From Ulota crispa (Eukaryota > Streptophyta > Bryopsida > Orthotrichales > Orthotrichaceae), in the NCBI GenBank assembly GCA_963920765.1, contig OY987244.1, positions 10,046,501 to 10,110,500 on the forward strand: a stretch of 64,000 nucleotides of DNA, in the 5' to 3' direction. Within the stretch, counting starts at the first letter, position 1. Each line of letters starts with the position of its first letter. The notes under the pieces are model-generated. The model did not search any database, had not been told where the DNA came from, and worked only from the letters and a program-made list of their open reading frames with translations. The position numbers and the translations under genes are program-made. This document shows, piece after piece, positions 11,834 to 22,644 of the stretch.

Positions 11834-12867
11834 ATAAGGGGTATAAGTTGTAACAATAATTTGTATAAAAGTGTTAAAAAAAAAATCTTAAAATTTAACT
11901 ACAATCACTTTCAAACTTGGATCATTCATCTTTAATGCAAATCAACAACACAAAACATAATTGGAATGGACATTATTGCCTTTGGCAACAAAATGTGGCA
12001 AGAAAAATTCACATGGACAAAAGATAAAAAACACTGCCAAAAATATGAGTGTCAATCATGATACATTTGTTTTTGATTGATATAGTAGTACTAAATAGAA
12101 TCCAAAAATAATTAGGATGCAACCAAAATACAATTACTTTAACAAATGTATTACACCAACATCAAAAACCATAAACAATAATATTTGCTATCCAAGATAG
12201 CAAAAAAATATCAATAAAAATTTATGGGAACAAAAAATTTTAAAAAAATTTCCAAAAAAAATACACTCATAGTCTAGTAATTGCAATATTGTTTTTTTTA
12301 TATTAGAGCACTCACTTGTGATTGGCCCAACGTTGCATGCCCTTGATGTACCCCATTCCCTAAACCGGTAGAACCCCTCTACATGCAACCGAGAAACAGG
12401 TACCGCTTCCCAATTGTAGCTTGACAAGCACGGCTTGACATGCACAATCCTAAGCCTGCCTTGTAGAAAAAGCAACCTGATCTTGTATTTTAGAGCCCAT
12501 GCCTGCTCAAGTTATCACTAATTCTACTATTTAAGGATTTGAAGTACTGACTCCAAACAAAAAATATTTGAAGTACCATGAAAGCTCAAAAGTTTGTGAA
12601 AATTTGAGGACTTTATCATGTCTCACACTTCTGTGTTCATCAAAATTTTCAGCTTCATACGACACTCTAGCAGAAACTTATGGCGGACTATATTCATTTT
12701 TGCATTTTGTACAGTGGTTGTCTCTAAACAGCTAACCTGCATAAGGGGTTAAGTGGCTGAAAACACTACTGGAGGTGCTAGAAATTTCCGAAAGTAAAGA
12801 AAAAAACATTGTAGCGTCCACATTTTTTGTTGTTGATAGCAATACGAAAATGTTGGTAGGACTTTAG
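11834..12867. other. Intergenic sequence with one unexplained frame
   Basis: Mostly AT-rich. At 12300-12480 the base composition rises and the minus strand reads RIVHVKPCLSSYNWEAVPVS, then RLHVEGFYRFREWGTSRACN, which looks more protein-like than its surroundings (Trp, Cys, balanced charge) but is not recognised. Downstream it dissolves into AT-rich text. It could be an exon relic or a captured gene fragment. Confidence 0.25.
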
Positions 12868-13558
12868 CTAAGGCAGGAGGCTCATGAATGGAGCATCTAA
12901 GGGCTGAAACTGAATTTTGGTTATGGGGAACTTCTTGAAATATTTTTTTAGTAAATTTTCCTTGAAAGATAAGAAGAATTGACATCAAACCCAAGTCATT
13001 TCATATTTTTTGGAACATTCTGGAATTATGGTAGAAATACCATAAACAGTTAAAATAAGCCACTTTAGCCTGTAAGATATGGGGAATTGTTTGAGAAATT
13101 AAGCTCAATTTATGGAGGAACAAGGATAAGGAAGAGGGCAAAAAAAAAATTACTCAAGAATGAATATTTTATGCAATATAAATGTGGATTTAGGGTTTGG
13201 GCCAATTCTTGTTTCATAGGTGCACCTTAAACGGCTACCTCTAGAACCTTGTTTTGAAACAAGTTTGAACCAATCAAATGCGAGGAAATAGCATCTCCTT
13301 AGAATGTTTCATAATCTTTTTCAGATCCCCGCTATTGTTGGTTTCAAAACAATCTACTTCCCCAAATAGAGATCAGTAACCGTTTATGGTATTTCTACCT
13401 TAGATATGAAATTTTAAATAGGGAAGACCATAAGACCCTAAAGTGGAGCACCTCTTAAAATATACATTACATATACATTGTTGAAGGGCTATGAAAGACA
13501 ACATAAACAAACATAATACATTTGAGAAGGTGCTCCATTTTAGAGCCTCCTACCTTAG
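12868..13558. mobile_element. CTAAGGTAG family element, copy 1
   Basis: 691 bp. The left end CTAAGGCAGGAGGCTCATGA and right end TAGAGCCTCCTACCTTAG are inverted complements. The body shares GGAGCATCTAAGGGCTGAAAC and CTTGAAAGATAAGAA with 32245-32950, and both with the inverted copy 52736-53090. It also contains ACCATAAACxGTTA and a stretch at 13090-13400 not shared with the other copies, so it may be an expanded or composite copy. Non-coding. Confidence 0.65.
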
Positions 13559-13625
13559 ATTTACCCAGATCTTTATACTGCTGTAAGTTATATCCCAAAA
13601 GTCAGCAGGTGAGTCGCTAAACCCG

Positions 13626-14033
13626 ATGCCCCAATCTGGACATGGGCTATGTAACTTACTGAATTTTCTGCCAAGTGCCAAACTTAGCCCATTTTACCCA
13701 GTCTCCTTCCAAACTAAAGTAGCTTCTCATCATGTTCTAAGAAAAATTCGAAGAGAAGATCATTGGGGCCAGGGACACAAGCCCAGAACATGCATAAAAG
13801 AGTTCTCCCGTGTTGCCGATTTCAATACGGTTTCTCTGAATGTTTCAATGCAGAATATACAGCAGATTTGTCCCGACACGACACTGATTTATCCTATGAG
13901 TGCATTTACAGAGGCCATAATATTTGTACCTAGTACGACCTGTGTGTCCTATGGACACACTTTGGAAAACAATCCATTAAATACTCAAACCTATCTCCAA
14001 AGATCTTTAGACAGTAGATGTATAAATAAGTAA
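13626..14033 (+). CDS. Unrecognised 135-codon open frame (doubtful)
   Basis: An open frame in a locally less AT-rich stretch. The N-terminal part (MPQSGHGLCNLLNFLPSAKL) is followed by a basic segment (HHVLRKIRREDHWGQGHK) and a Thr/Ser/Cys-rich remainder. No domain, signal peptide or membrane span is recognised. No strong plant start context and no splice pattern were seen, and it sits between a CTAAGGTAG element and the hAT-type element. It is one of the longest unassigned frames in the desert part, so it is listed, but a chance frame or decayed gene piece is at least as likely as a working gene. Confidence 0.15.
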   Translation: MPQSGHGLCNLLNFLPSAKLSPFYPVSFQTKVASHHVLRKIRREDHWGQGHKPRTCIKEFSRVADFNTVSLNVSMQNIQQICPDTTLIYPMSAFTEAIIFVPSTTCVSYGHTLENNPLNTQTYLQRSLDSRCINK

Positions 14034-14363
14034 TAATGAGTCTCACCATAATATATTTTGAATGTTTGATAAAAGTCATACGCACCCGTCGGTCCAATGG
14101 GACGCAAAATCATTTCAAGCCCAATTATGCAAAATACTTCTCCTGCAAGAAAATAATTCTTGCTTTTTATCATAGCACTCCAACTTCAAATTTTACCCAT
14201 GTAATAAAATATTTGTCTTTGTTTCACAAACAATCCCTTGCATTAGAGCATTTTTTGTCTTGTACCCAGAGAGATTTTTACCCACACAATAAAAGGAACA
14301 TCACTGTTCTCTCACGCAAAAAAATATTACTTATTTTGTACCTACAAATTTCTTTTGCCCACA

Positions 14364-14939
14364 CAGCAATGCTAAGGTGTGAGCGACGAGCAATGAGCAT
14401 TGAGCATAGAGCAATGAGCAGTTGGATTTGAGCAGTGAAAATTCAAATTTTATTATGAAAAAAAAATTAAATAATAAATAGTGAGATTAAGCCAAAAATA
14501 AGTAATAAAAAAACAAATAAATTTGACAAATTACTAATTAAACTTGGAAGAAAAGGGCTTTTATAAATTCTTCTAATGTCCAAATAATACTTAAAAAGGT
14601 AAAAATGGTGAAATTATATTTTTCACACATGCAAAGAATTTTGGATTGGATGAAAAATGAATGTTAGTCATCCATGTTCAAAAAATATTCATTCAATCAT
14701 TCATCCAAGTATCATCCAGCAAATGAGATAACGACAAAGAATTTGGGTATATAATGTTTTTCTTTAACTTTTTCTTTTTTTATGTTTTTCTTTTTTGCTA
14801 AAAAGTTGTTTTTTGTTTTTTTTACGGATTACTTTTTTGTGTTCTAGGACCCTCCTTAGAATCTGGAGGCCCAATTTTGGTGGTTTTGGATGTTGTAAAA
14901 GCCTCTTTGAAATCCGAGGAGGCTTTCTCTATATATGTA

Positions 14940-14983
<44 letters not shown>

Positions 14984-15771
14984 TTTTTTTGTGTTCTAGG
15001 ACCGTCCTTGGAACCCGAGGAGGTTTTCTAAAAATAGATTAGTATTATTATTATTATTATTATTATTATTTTTGGATTAATATTTTGTGTTCTAGGACCT
15101 TCCTCAAAATCTAGAGGCCCAATTTTGGTGGATTAGGATGTTGTAGAGGCCTCCTTCGAATCCGAGGAGGCATTTGAAAAATAATAATAATAATATATAT
15201 ATATATATATTTTTTTGGATAATTTTCTTGTGTTCTAGGACCCTCCTTGGAATCTGGAGGCCCAATTTTAGTGGTTTTGGATGTTGTAAAGTGCTCCTTG
15301 GACCTCCTCGGAATCTGGAGGCTCACTTTTGGTGATTTTGGATGTTGTAAAGTGCTCCTTGGATTCCAAGGAGGCCTCTACAACATCCAAAACCACCAAA
15401 GTTGGGGCTCCAAATTTTGAGGAGGATTTTAGAATACAAAAACAAAATCTGTTGTCTTGATTTGTATTTGTGATTTATCTTTTTAAATGGGTTTTTATCA
15501 TATTTGTTGTCCTCTTTTCATTTACATTCATCCATTTTAGTTTTCATTCATCCAATATGTTTTTTCATTTGTTTGTTTCAATGGATGAACTTCAATCATC
15601 ATCCTTTTTTTTTATTCATATAGTGATCACTTTTGTCTACTTACAATTATGTGAAACTTCTTGAAATATGATTTCAAATTTCAAAATTTCATGAAAAGTT
15701 TGCACATCGCTCAACACTCACTTCTCAACGCTCAACGCTCATTGCTTGCAGCTCACAATTTAGCAACCCTG
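14364..15771. mobile_element. Non-autonomous hAT-type element, 1408 bp
   Basis: Flanked by a perfect 9-base direct repeat TTGCCCACA (14355-14363 and 15772-15780), which fits an 8-bp hAT target duplication plus one matching base. The left terminus is CAGCAATGCTAAGGTGTGAG and the inverted right terminus is CAGGGTTGCTAAATTGTGAG. CAGGG-type ends are typical of hAT elements. Subterminal arms are rich in GAGCAATGAGC/GTTGAGC units on both sides, as expected for transposase binding sites. The interior holds no transposase but carries a tandem/foldback repeat (14825-15430), an AT dinucleotide run (about 14934-14977) and ATT runs (about 15043-15073). It inserted into the ACCCAYRC repeat tract. Confidence 0.85.
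14825..15430. repeat. Tandem TTCTAGGACC...GAGGAGGC repeats with terminal foldback
   Basis: Inside the hAT-type element, units of roughly 150 bp each begin TTGTGTTCTAGGACC (about 14838, 14987, 15087, 15227) and continue with GGAGGCCCAATTTTGGTGG, then TTTTGGATGTTGTA, then AATCCGAGGAGGC. At 15327-15402 the unit meets its inverted copy (GGATGTTGTAAAGTGCTCCT against AGGAGGCCTCTACAACATCC), giving a strong hairpin centred on TTGGATTCCAA. AT and ATT microsatellites separate units. Confidence 0.8.
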
Positions 15772-16230
15772 TTGCCCACATAGTTATCATTCACGCAATT
15801 TTTATATATGTTTTGTTTTTTACCCAAGCAATTTTTTTACACATGCCATTTTTTACTCATGTAACTATTTACCCATGCAACATTTTTTTCCATAAGTAAG
15901 TTTTTTTACCCATAAGTTTCCATTACGCTGCAACTAATACAAAACAACAAACAGCCTAATCTACTACATATATGCATAAAAATATTATTTATTGTTTACC
16001 TACACAAGTATTTTACCCACATAATAATCATTCATGTTATTTTTATTTATTTTCTGTTTATTACCCACACATTTTTTTACACATGCCATTTTTTACTTAC
16101 GCATTTATTTACCCATGCAGCGGGGTTTGTATTTTTACCGTCAACTAATTTTTTGACCCATGCCATTTTTTACTTACGCATTTATTTACCCTTGTAACGG
16201 GTTTTCCTTTTTTACCCTCAACTCGTAGCT

Positions 16231-16515
16231 TGCTTGACTGACAAACAGCTTTTAAACCAGCTTAATAATAACAAAAGCCCAATCGCCATGTATGGCATTG
16301 GTGGAGTGACACGTACCCCAGTTAGACCGGCAAACAAAACATAAAACACATTTATTATAAAAAAATCAAATCTATTATATGTATAGATAGTATGTTCATA
16401 TTAGTGCAAGTTAAAATGTTTTTGTATTGTATTAACCCCTAGAGGATGTTGCAGTATTGTATATGCTCTCCTTAGTTGTATACAGATGGGGTTTTTGGGT
16501 AGCACATGAATTCCA
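16231..16515. other. Short intergenic sequence, nothing seen
   Basis: No feature identified. Composition rises slightly near 16240-16330 without a coding pattern. Confidence 0.4.
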
Positions 16516-16962
16516 TTGGAGTTTCAAATTTTAAGCCAAAAGTCAAATCACATCATGTTTTGGGGAAAGTTGTTATTTGTCATAAAGTCATTTATTCAAA
16601 TATTAAATGGTCTTTGTACGAATACAGCCAACACTTTTGGTAGGCAACATCCTTTAGGGGCTAACTCCTTTAAGGACCACACAAATTTTATCAACTTCAA
16701 AATATGGGATTTTTTTTTACTATTTTCCTTGTTGATAAAAGAAGAGGAGATTTTCTATCCTAAGGTCCACACAAAAAAGAGCGAATATGAGGAAAACTGG
16801 ATGCGGACCTTGCACTTATTAAGAAAAGTCACACTTAGAATTGCCTCTACGTCATTGTGGTCTTTATGGATTATATTTGTCAAGCTAGTGTTTGGCATAT
16901 ACTTAACTTCTTTCATATTTCAGTTCCACAAAGTAAACCAAATTATTCTTTGGCCAATTTGA
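16516..16962 (+). pseudogene. Possible decayed hAT transposase C-terminal region
   Basis: A 148-codon frame. The segment MFWGKLLFVIKSFIQILNGL resembles the FWxxVxxIVKxxxPLVxVLR helix of plant hAT transposases. Later NWMRTLHLLRKVTLRIASTS resembles the WWxxxGxxxPxLxKxAIRILSxTxS block, and KVHTKKS recalls the IHTKKRN motif, but the order and spacing of these blocks is disturbed and no catalytic residues can be placed. It may be a scrambled relic. The hAT reading is suggested by the non-autonomous hAT elements in the same window, and a chance frame cannot be excluded. Confidence 0.25.
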
Positions 16963-19824
16963 AGTCTTTTTTAATTCTATAGTGGCTCTAAGTTTGTAGC
17001 CTTACAAGTGGAGTGATTCAATTCAATAAGAGACTGGTGAAGTAAAACTGTAGTATGTATTTGATGAATCATGAGTATACCCAGCTAGATGCCTTTAACA
17101 TAATAACATCTGCACTCCAGAAGGTACTTGATAAATATTACAAGTGATAATGACATCAAACAAACATTTATAATTGCGGGGAGTCAATACAACGGTCTAA
17201 AGCGTCTTGAGCACTTGCTCAAGGCCTCAAAATTCTAAACATTTTTGAAAGATTCTATGAACTAATTATAAAAAAAAATATGTCCAAAATGTATAGAGAA
17301 TGTCTTTTTATGTTATAAAAACATAGCTAGCCAGGAGGGGTGTCTTAAAATTGCCATCGCCCTTAAAATATTCAACAAGAGTCCATGTTAGATTTTTTTG
17401 ATGAACTACAAGTGAATATGTCAACAAAGAAAAACTCCTAAATAACCCAAAATTCCAACTTCAGATTTTTTAAGTGACTCTACATGAGTCCAAAAAGCAT
17501 GAATCTAGGTAACCAAGGGCAACTCCTTCTTGGTTTTTTCTTAAGAAAATCAAAATAAAAAGGAACTTTAATTAACAACGTTTCTTTTATAAGATTTACG
17601 CTCAAAAGCATGCCTTATGAATAATCCACCCTACCTAGTAGAGGGAAATCAAAGCAGACACCCCTTCATTACTAGTATAGAGTATTAGACTACTGTCAGT
17701 ATCTCAAAATTGTTAAAAACCTTAACATGTGACAGCTACTTTTGTAAAGTATTTTAGGCTTATGGATAACGCTGTAAAGATCTACTGAATTTTGATACGT
17801 GTTTGGCTCATTTTAACATTTTTTGTGTAATTCTTTTTGCTGATTGCCTCCAAAAATAATTTAACCTCTTAAGGTACATGGGAGAATGAAGTATGTAAGC
17901 TTACAACTTTTGTGGCAAAATAAATTATGGTCCAAGAGGAATTCAAACATGTGATTTTTGTTTTTGCACAAGCTTGCACAAAAGTCACGAAGCCTCCAAT
18001 GATCACGTTAGTCACACAATTTGAAAAATATACAAAATCTACTCTAAGCATACACCAATTTACTTCATTTTCTTAGTACAACCCCCTTCATACAATTGTT
18101 GGTATGTATATTTGAAAACATTTGAAAATATTCATTGTCCACCCAGTGGACGCTGGCTCACCTAAAGGTAATGAAATCAAGTAAGGATTTCACATCTAAT
18201 ATTTGGCAAGAATTTGTGTCATTAAAAAAAGATTAAGAATGTCAACGACGGTTTTCTTATAATCTTTTATAGCGTTTTTTTCTTTTGGCGGTATGTTGTG
18301 CAAGACAACATAATGCAACAAAAAACTAACAATCATATGAGCTATTTATACCATCCTTCAATAAGTTGAATTTTTTTGTAACTATAAGCATAAAGGCTTT
18401 AGGATAAAAGTTACAAAAATAAATTGGAACTATTGTTTACCAAAAAAAATTAATTGGCATTCAAAGTTGGCAAACATTTAACATTTTTTGGCCAAAATTT
18501 AGTTGGTTTATGGTGTCTTGAACTACTATATAGATAATGTGGAGTATCATGACATCAGAGGGAGTCTTGAAGAGGCACATGAGGTCACATCCCTGGACCC
18601 ACAACTCCACAAGTAGTGGTTTAATTAGTAATGAAAATCCGCAAAAAAAAAGGTGGTGGTGGGGTGTAAGATAAACACCAAACCCTAAAGTACAATAAGG
18701 TAGGTAGCTTATATTGTGTCCTCTCTCATGAAGATTGTCCCAGAGGTAGCACAAAAATGGATATGAGATTGTTCATTGCAGTGCCCAACAATTATAGTAT
18801 AATTTCTTAAATTTGCAAGAATCAACAATGCCTTGTGCAACGTGCACTCATGAAAATTGCAAAAAGGGCATCTTGGGACCTAACATTGTATTTTTGAATC
18901 TTATCATAATTTGGGTTACCTAAAAATATGAATGCATCAAATGAGATAATTTTTTGCCTTAGATTATGGACCATGTGTTTATGATCAATTTTGAAAAAAA
19001 ATTAGATGAAAAGCAGCTTTTTTTGTAACACAAATTTTTTTTTCAGAGCCAAAGGATGTTTTTTGTCCGCTTTGACATTTAGGGGTTAAGAATCATAGGA
19101 GAAAAGGTGTATTCTACTACAATAGCCAACCACACTCCTTGATTTTACCTCATCTTTTTATAAATTGTAGGGGAATGGTTTATGGAAAACCTAGAAATCC
19201 ATCACAGATAGGTGCCTACTACACAAAACTTTAAAAATTCATCAACAATTCAATAATGCTTCAATAAAATTATGTTACATTTGACATCCATTTCTCTTTA
19301 TTCAAAAATTAGACTAGAAAAACTTCTTGCCTCAAAATAAATGCCCATGAAAAGTCAAATCAGCCCTTATAGTGTCACTTCTTAAGCTACCTACTTTACA
19401 GAGGCAACCATTCCTCACTCTTTCTAACTCTGAGCACTATCTTTTCTGTGTCTTTGACTGCCTTGTGCATTGCCTTCCAGACACCAACACCTGCGTGAAG
19501 AATATCCTTCCACGCCGAGCCTAATATCTGGTTTCCACTCATGTTTTGTTGTGAGAAAGGTTTTCCACATCTAGCGGCCTAAATCTTCCACAAGAGCATG
19601 GTCCTTTTTTCTAGCAAATTTTTGCCTAATTCTTACCTCAGGTGGCCTCTGGCAACCAATATACTAAGAAATTTGTGTGAAAAAGTGGATGAAATTGTCA
19701 CATTCCCTCTTACTCAAACATCATCATGTTTGCCAAATCTTGGATGAATGTAACTTAGATTAGTAAGTTTGTTGGATGAACATGCACAAACTGTTCATTC
19801 ACTCCAATTTTAGCCAACTTTTCT
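16963..19824. other. AT-rich intergenic desert with repeat traces
   Basis: No gene supported. Near 18400-18560 the text TTTTTGGCCAAAATTTAGTTG and GGTTTATGGTGTCTTGAACT recurs in related form at 63090-63150, marking a dispersed repeat. TTAACCTCTTAAGGTACATGG (17861) and ATTTAGGGGTTAA (19077-19089) could be the two ends of a further, decayed TTAA-family element. Short frames here are low-complexity. Confidence 0.45.
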
Positions 19825-20783
19825 TTAACCCCTAAAGGACCAAGGGTGTTTTTTGAGAAAAAATCTCAAAAATTGCCAAATTTTAGTGCATTTCCCAAAA
19901 TAAAAAATGAAAACCTTTTTTCTCAATTTCTACCATACAAAAGTTTGTAAGACCAATAAACCAACATGTACAAAAAAATTCAGCCCATATGACAACGCGG
20001 ATTGTAAGATTGTAATGTTTAAAGTGAGAAAACAACTTTTTTTTATTCTTGCAAAACAAGGTCAACACACTTTGAGCCTTCCTAGAATAAAATTTTTACT
20101 CTACACAAATTTGAGATTTTTAACCATTCACAGGTATATGATGTTAAGTTCACTCATTAAAAATTTCAGATGCAAATATAGAGTTTGGCTTATTCTAAAT
20201 CACCCTCCCATGCAAGGAGGTCTAGTGAATTGGCAATACATTAGTCATTCTTTCATGATTTCTTGTGTAATGTGGAAGTTTTTTGTTTGAAATTTGAACA
20301 ATGAAAAGTTGGAGACAAACATTTGAAATATGTGAAAAAAAGTTTCAAGAGCTTTGGATTTATAGATTGAAATATAATAGGGCTTGAAGTTAGAGGAATT
20401 CTTTTCTTCTTGAAACTGCCTTGAACATAGTTAACAAAGTTTGACTCCCTTCAAAATGTGATGTGAGAGCTCAAATTTTTTTTTGACAATTGTACACCAT
20501 ATTTTTTTAGTTACATACTTGCCAAATTTCAAAAGTTGATGAGAGTTTTAGCATAAGATTCTCCAAAAATGCTCAAACTGCTTGAACTGCCCAATTTCTT
20601 TTGGGCAACATAACTTTTGAACTGGGCATCTAATTGGGAAGAAAATTAGATTTGCACTTGGGGGGATACATATTTGCACTTTGTGCAACAATTTTGAGAA
20701 CGTCCAATAAAAATTAACTTCATATGACCCTACCCGAGTTCCCAAGTGGTTGTTGAATAGCCGCTTGGTCCTTTAGGGGTTAA
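19825..20783. mobile_element. TTAA-family element P1 (piggyBac-like ends), 959 bp
   Basis: Bounded by TTAA at 19825-19828 and 20780-20783. Immediately inside are inverted termini CCCCTAAAGGACCAAGGG and, read inward from the right, CCCCTAAAGGACCAAGCGG. TTAA-specific insertion with CCC(C)T-starting inverted ends is the architecture of the piggyBac superfamily. No transposase is seen; the 127-codon frame at 19907-20290 has no recognised domain. It abuts P2, which shares the right TTAA. Confidence 0.8.
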
Positions 20784-21225
20784 CCCCTGAATGCCGAGAA
20801 GGCCCTCTGTGGCCATATCTTTATTTTTGTATACGATGTATTCAAGGATGTTCAAGGTGGAATTAGACGTGACAATGTAAAAGGAAGTGATATGTGCTGC
20901 AAATGTGCCTTCAGGTCAACCTTTGGTAGCCCAAAATACCGAGAGGAATGCTAGGATATTGTTAGAATATGATGCCGTATCCAAGAGCCCCATAGGCATT
21001 GAAGGATTAACCCTTGAATGGCCTGAAAACCCTTTGTGGCCGTATGTACAAACATATCTGAGGTGCTATGAGGGTTTTCCAAATATTTTTATGCACCCAC
21101 CATCATACAACCCCTCAATATGTATGATTGTAACACTTAACGTTCAACTGATTCAAATTTCTGAATATTGGTTGCAACTATATTTGGTACTGTATCTCCA
21201 GAGCCCAAGGGCCCTCAGGGGTTCA
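20780..21225. mobile_element. TTAA-family element P2, about 446 bp
   Basis: Starts TTAACCCCTGAATGCC at the TTAA shared with P1 and ends with CCCTCAGGGGTTCA, an inverted terminus with one changed base in the outer TTAA. An internal TTAACCCTTGAATGGCC at 21007 repeats the left end in direct orientation, with following text also similar (CCCTTTGTGGCC), so the left part is duplicated. Frames over it (20887-21267) are not recognised. Confidence 0.6.
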
Positions 21226-21647
21226 CTTACCTGCGTGCATTCTGTGGTGCGAGTCGGTCTACATTGACAAAAACACACAAAAAAAACTCTGCACAGGAGG
21301 CACACATCAAAGGGAGTGTGTGTGGCACTCTCCAAGCTGAATATAAAAAAGAAGGAAAAAAAAGAAGAAGCGCTGGGTACCAATTGATGAGGGTCCAGTG
21401 AGAGTCTAGTAACTTATGAGATGTGATATTAAAGAGGTACGCTACAAGTACAAGCAGAGCAGGATTTCGGGGAGGATTTTCAGGAGGATTTCGGGAGCTG
21501 GGTCAATGCACCTGCGTCGCCTGGTCGGACCAACGACAAGGCGGGCGGCACAGCTGACGATCCCCACTGATTCCCGTACCCCACACGTTTGCTATGTCTG
21601 CATAATCGCCGTTTCGGCAGGTAATCCGAGCTTGTAGGCGGTCAGAT

Positions 21648-21765
21648 CAGGGTTTTTTTCTTGGCGAACGAATGCTTTGCTGTCCCCTCCCTATTCGAGT
21701 AAATCTGGAGGGACTGAAAGTTATTCGTGAAAATCTGAGGCAATTCGCCAAGAAAAAAAACCCTG
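21648..21765. mobile_element. 118-bp hAT-type MITE
   Basis: Inverted termini CAGGGTTTTTTTCTTGGCGA and its complement are almost perfect over about 21 bp. Flanks are GGTCAGAT on the left and GGTCAGAC on the right, a 7-of-8 target duplication. Size, CAGGG ends and 8-bp duplication fit a very small hAT MITE. It lies about 880 bp upstream of the CYP74 start codon. Confidence 0.8.
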
Positions 21766-22299
21766 GGTCAGACCTCTGTAATTGACTCACGCCGATCTTC
21801 CGCATCTGCTCAACCATTTTATTTTCCCAGGGAATATGAGCGCCATTGCTCCAGTAGGGACAGAATTCCTGGACCCCTTCTAACTGGTAATTCTGCACCC
21901 CAGCCGAGTGCGTTGAACCAGCAGAACAACTTGCACGCATCCTCACACGGCCACAGTCTTGGACGTATCGATGATCGACTAGTTTCACCGTCGCCATTGT
22001 TCGATCAACCAATTAAAAAGGTACTCTCGACTAGAATAATATGTTCGTGCAATCGTCGTGCTGACAGGAACTGGATGTCGACGATCAGAAAGGTGCTCGG
22101 CGTGCGTCGCTCACCCGATCTGTGCTGGCTTGTGGATCCGCACCCACTGTTTGACCAGTTGTAGGCTCGTCGATCTGTCGTATCAGTAAGTTAGTACATC
22201 TGATATTTTCTGTCGACCAACGGGACCACTGAGTACCATCACTCGGAAGCAGATTCGGAAATAGTAATTAGAGGCGCCCTCCAGAATATAATACACACA

Positions 22300-22306
22300 T
22301 ATATAA
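22300..22306 (+). promoter_or_regulatory. Candidate TATA box for CYP74
   Basis: TATATAA preceded by CACACA and followed by CAGAGGCAAC. It lies about 340 bp upstream of the ATG, implying a leader of about 300 bases if used. A second TATAAT-like stretch lies at 22288-22292. Prediction only; the start of transcription is not visible from sequence. Confidence 0.3.
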
Positions 22307-22644
22307 CAGAGGCAACTTTGATAGTTTTTGAGCCTGTCCACGGGGGTGATCACTAAATTATCAAACGGTTTGAAAACTCCAAGGTAATGTGTTCCAGAAT
22401 AACTGTACTGTACTACTCGTGTTGATCTGATGTTAAGATTCTCATGTTGGAAGGATTCGTGTTTGGGGCAGAGTACGTGCTGCCATAGCCGAAGTTGATA
22501 ATTTGTAGGTAATGCATTTTGGATGCTACAAGAATGGAATTCAGGGTATGGTTGAAAGGGTGCAGAGTATGGGCATGCATTGCAGACGATTGATTTCGTA
22601 TTGTGTGTGTGTGCATTGATTTAGGCCAGAGTGTGTGAACAATC

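Larger units (their letters stand above)
14180..16230. repeat. ACCCAYRC-motif dispersed/tandem repeat tract
   Basis: Outside the inserted 14364-15771 element, the motif TTTTTACCCA(C/T)(A/G)CAA recurs many times (for example TTTTACCCATGTAA, TTTTTACCCACACAAT, CACATGCCATTTTTTACTTA, TTTACCCATGCA), with imperfect units of about 60-120 bp between 15780 and 16230. It is a decayed satellite-like array, non-coding, and the array in which the hAT-type element landed. Confidence 0.55.
21226..22640. other. Less AT-rich upstream region of CYP74
   Basis: Composition changes sharply from the AT-rich desert to mixed, non-repetitive sequence leading to the CYP74 start at 22645. Apart from the short hAT-type MITE at 21648-21765, no coding region is supported; frames here lack domains. 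It probably contains promoter and 5' leader sequence. One 5' intron cannot be excluded. Confidence 0.5.

Noticed and set aside
12188-12475. 95-codon minus-strand frame with GFYRFREWGTSRACNVGP considered as a gene
   Set aside because: Half of the frame is AT-rich noise and the rest matches no family I recognise; kept only as an unexplained stretch.
20887-21267. 126-codon frame upstream of CYP74
   Set aside because: It lies mostly within TTAA element P2 and has no recognisable domain; overlapping frames on both strands are equally open.
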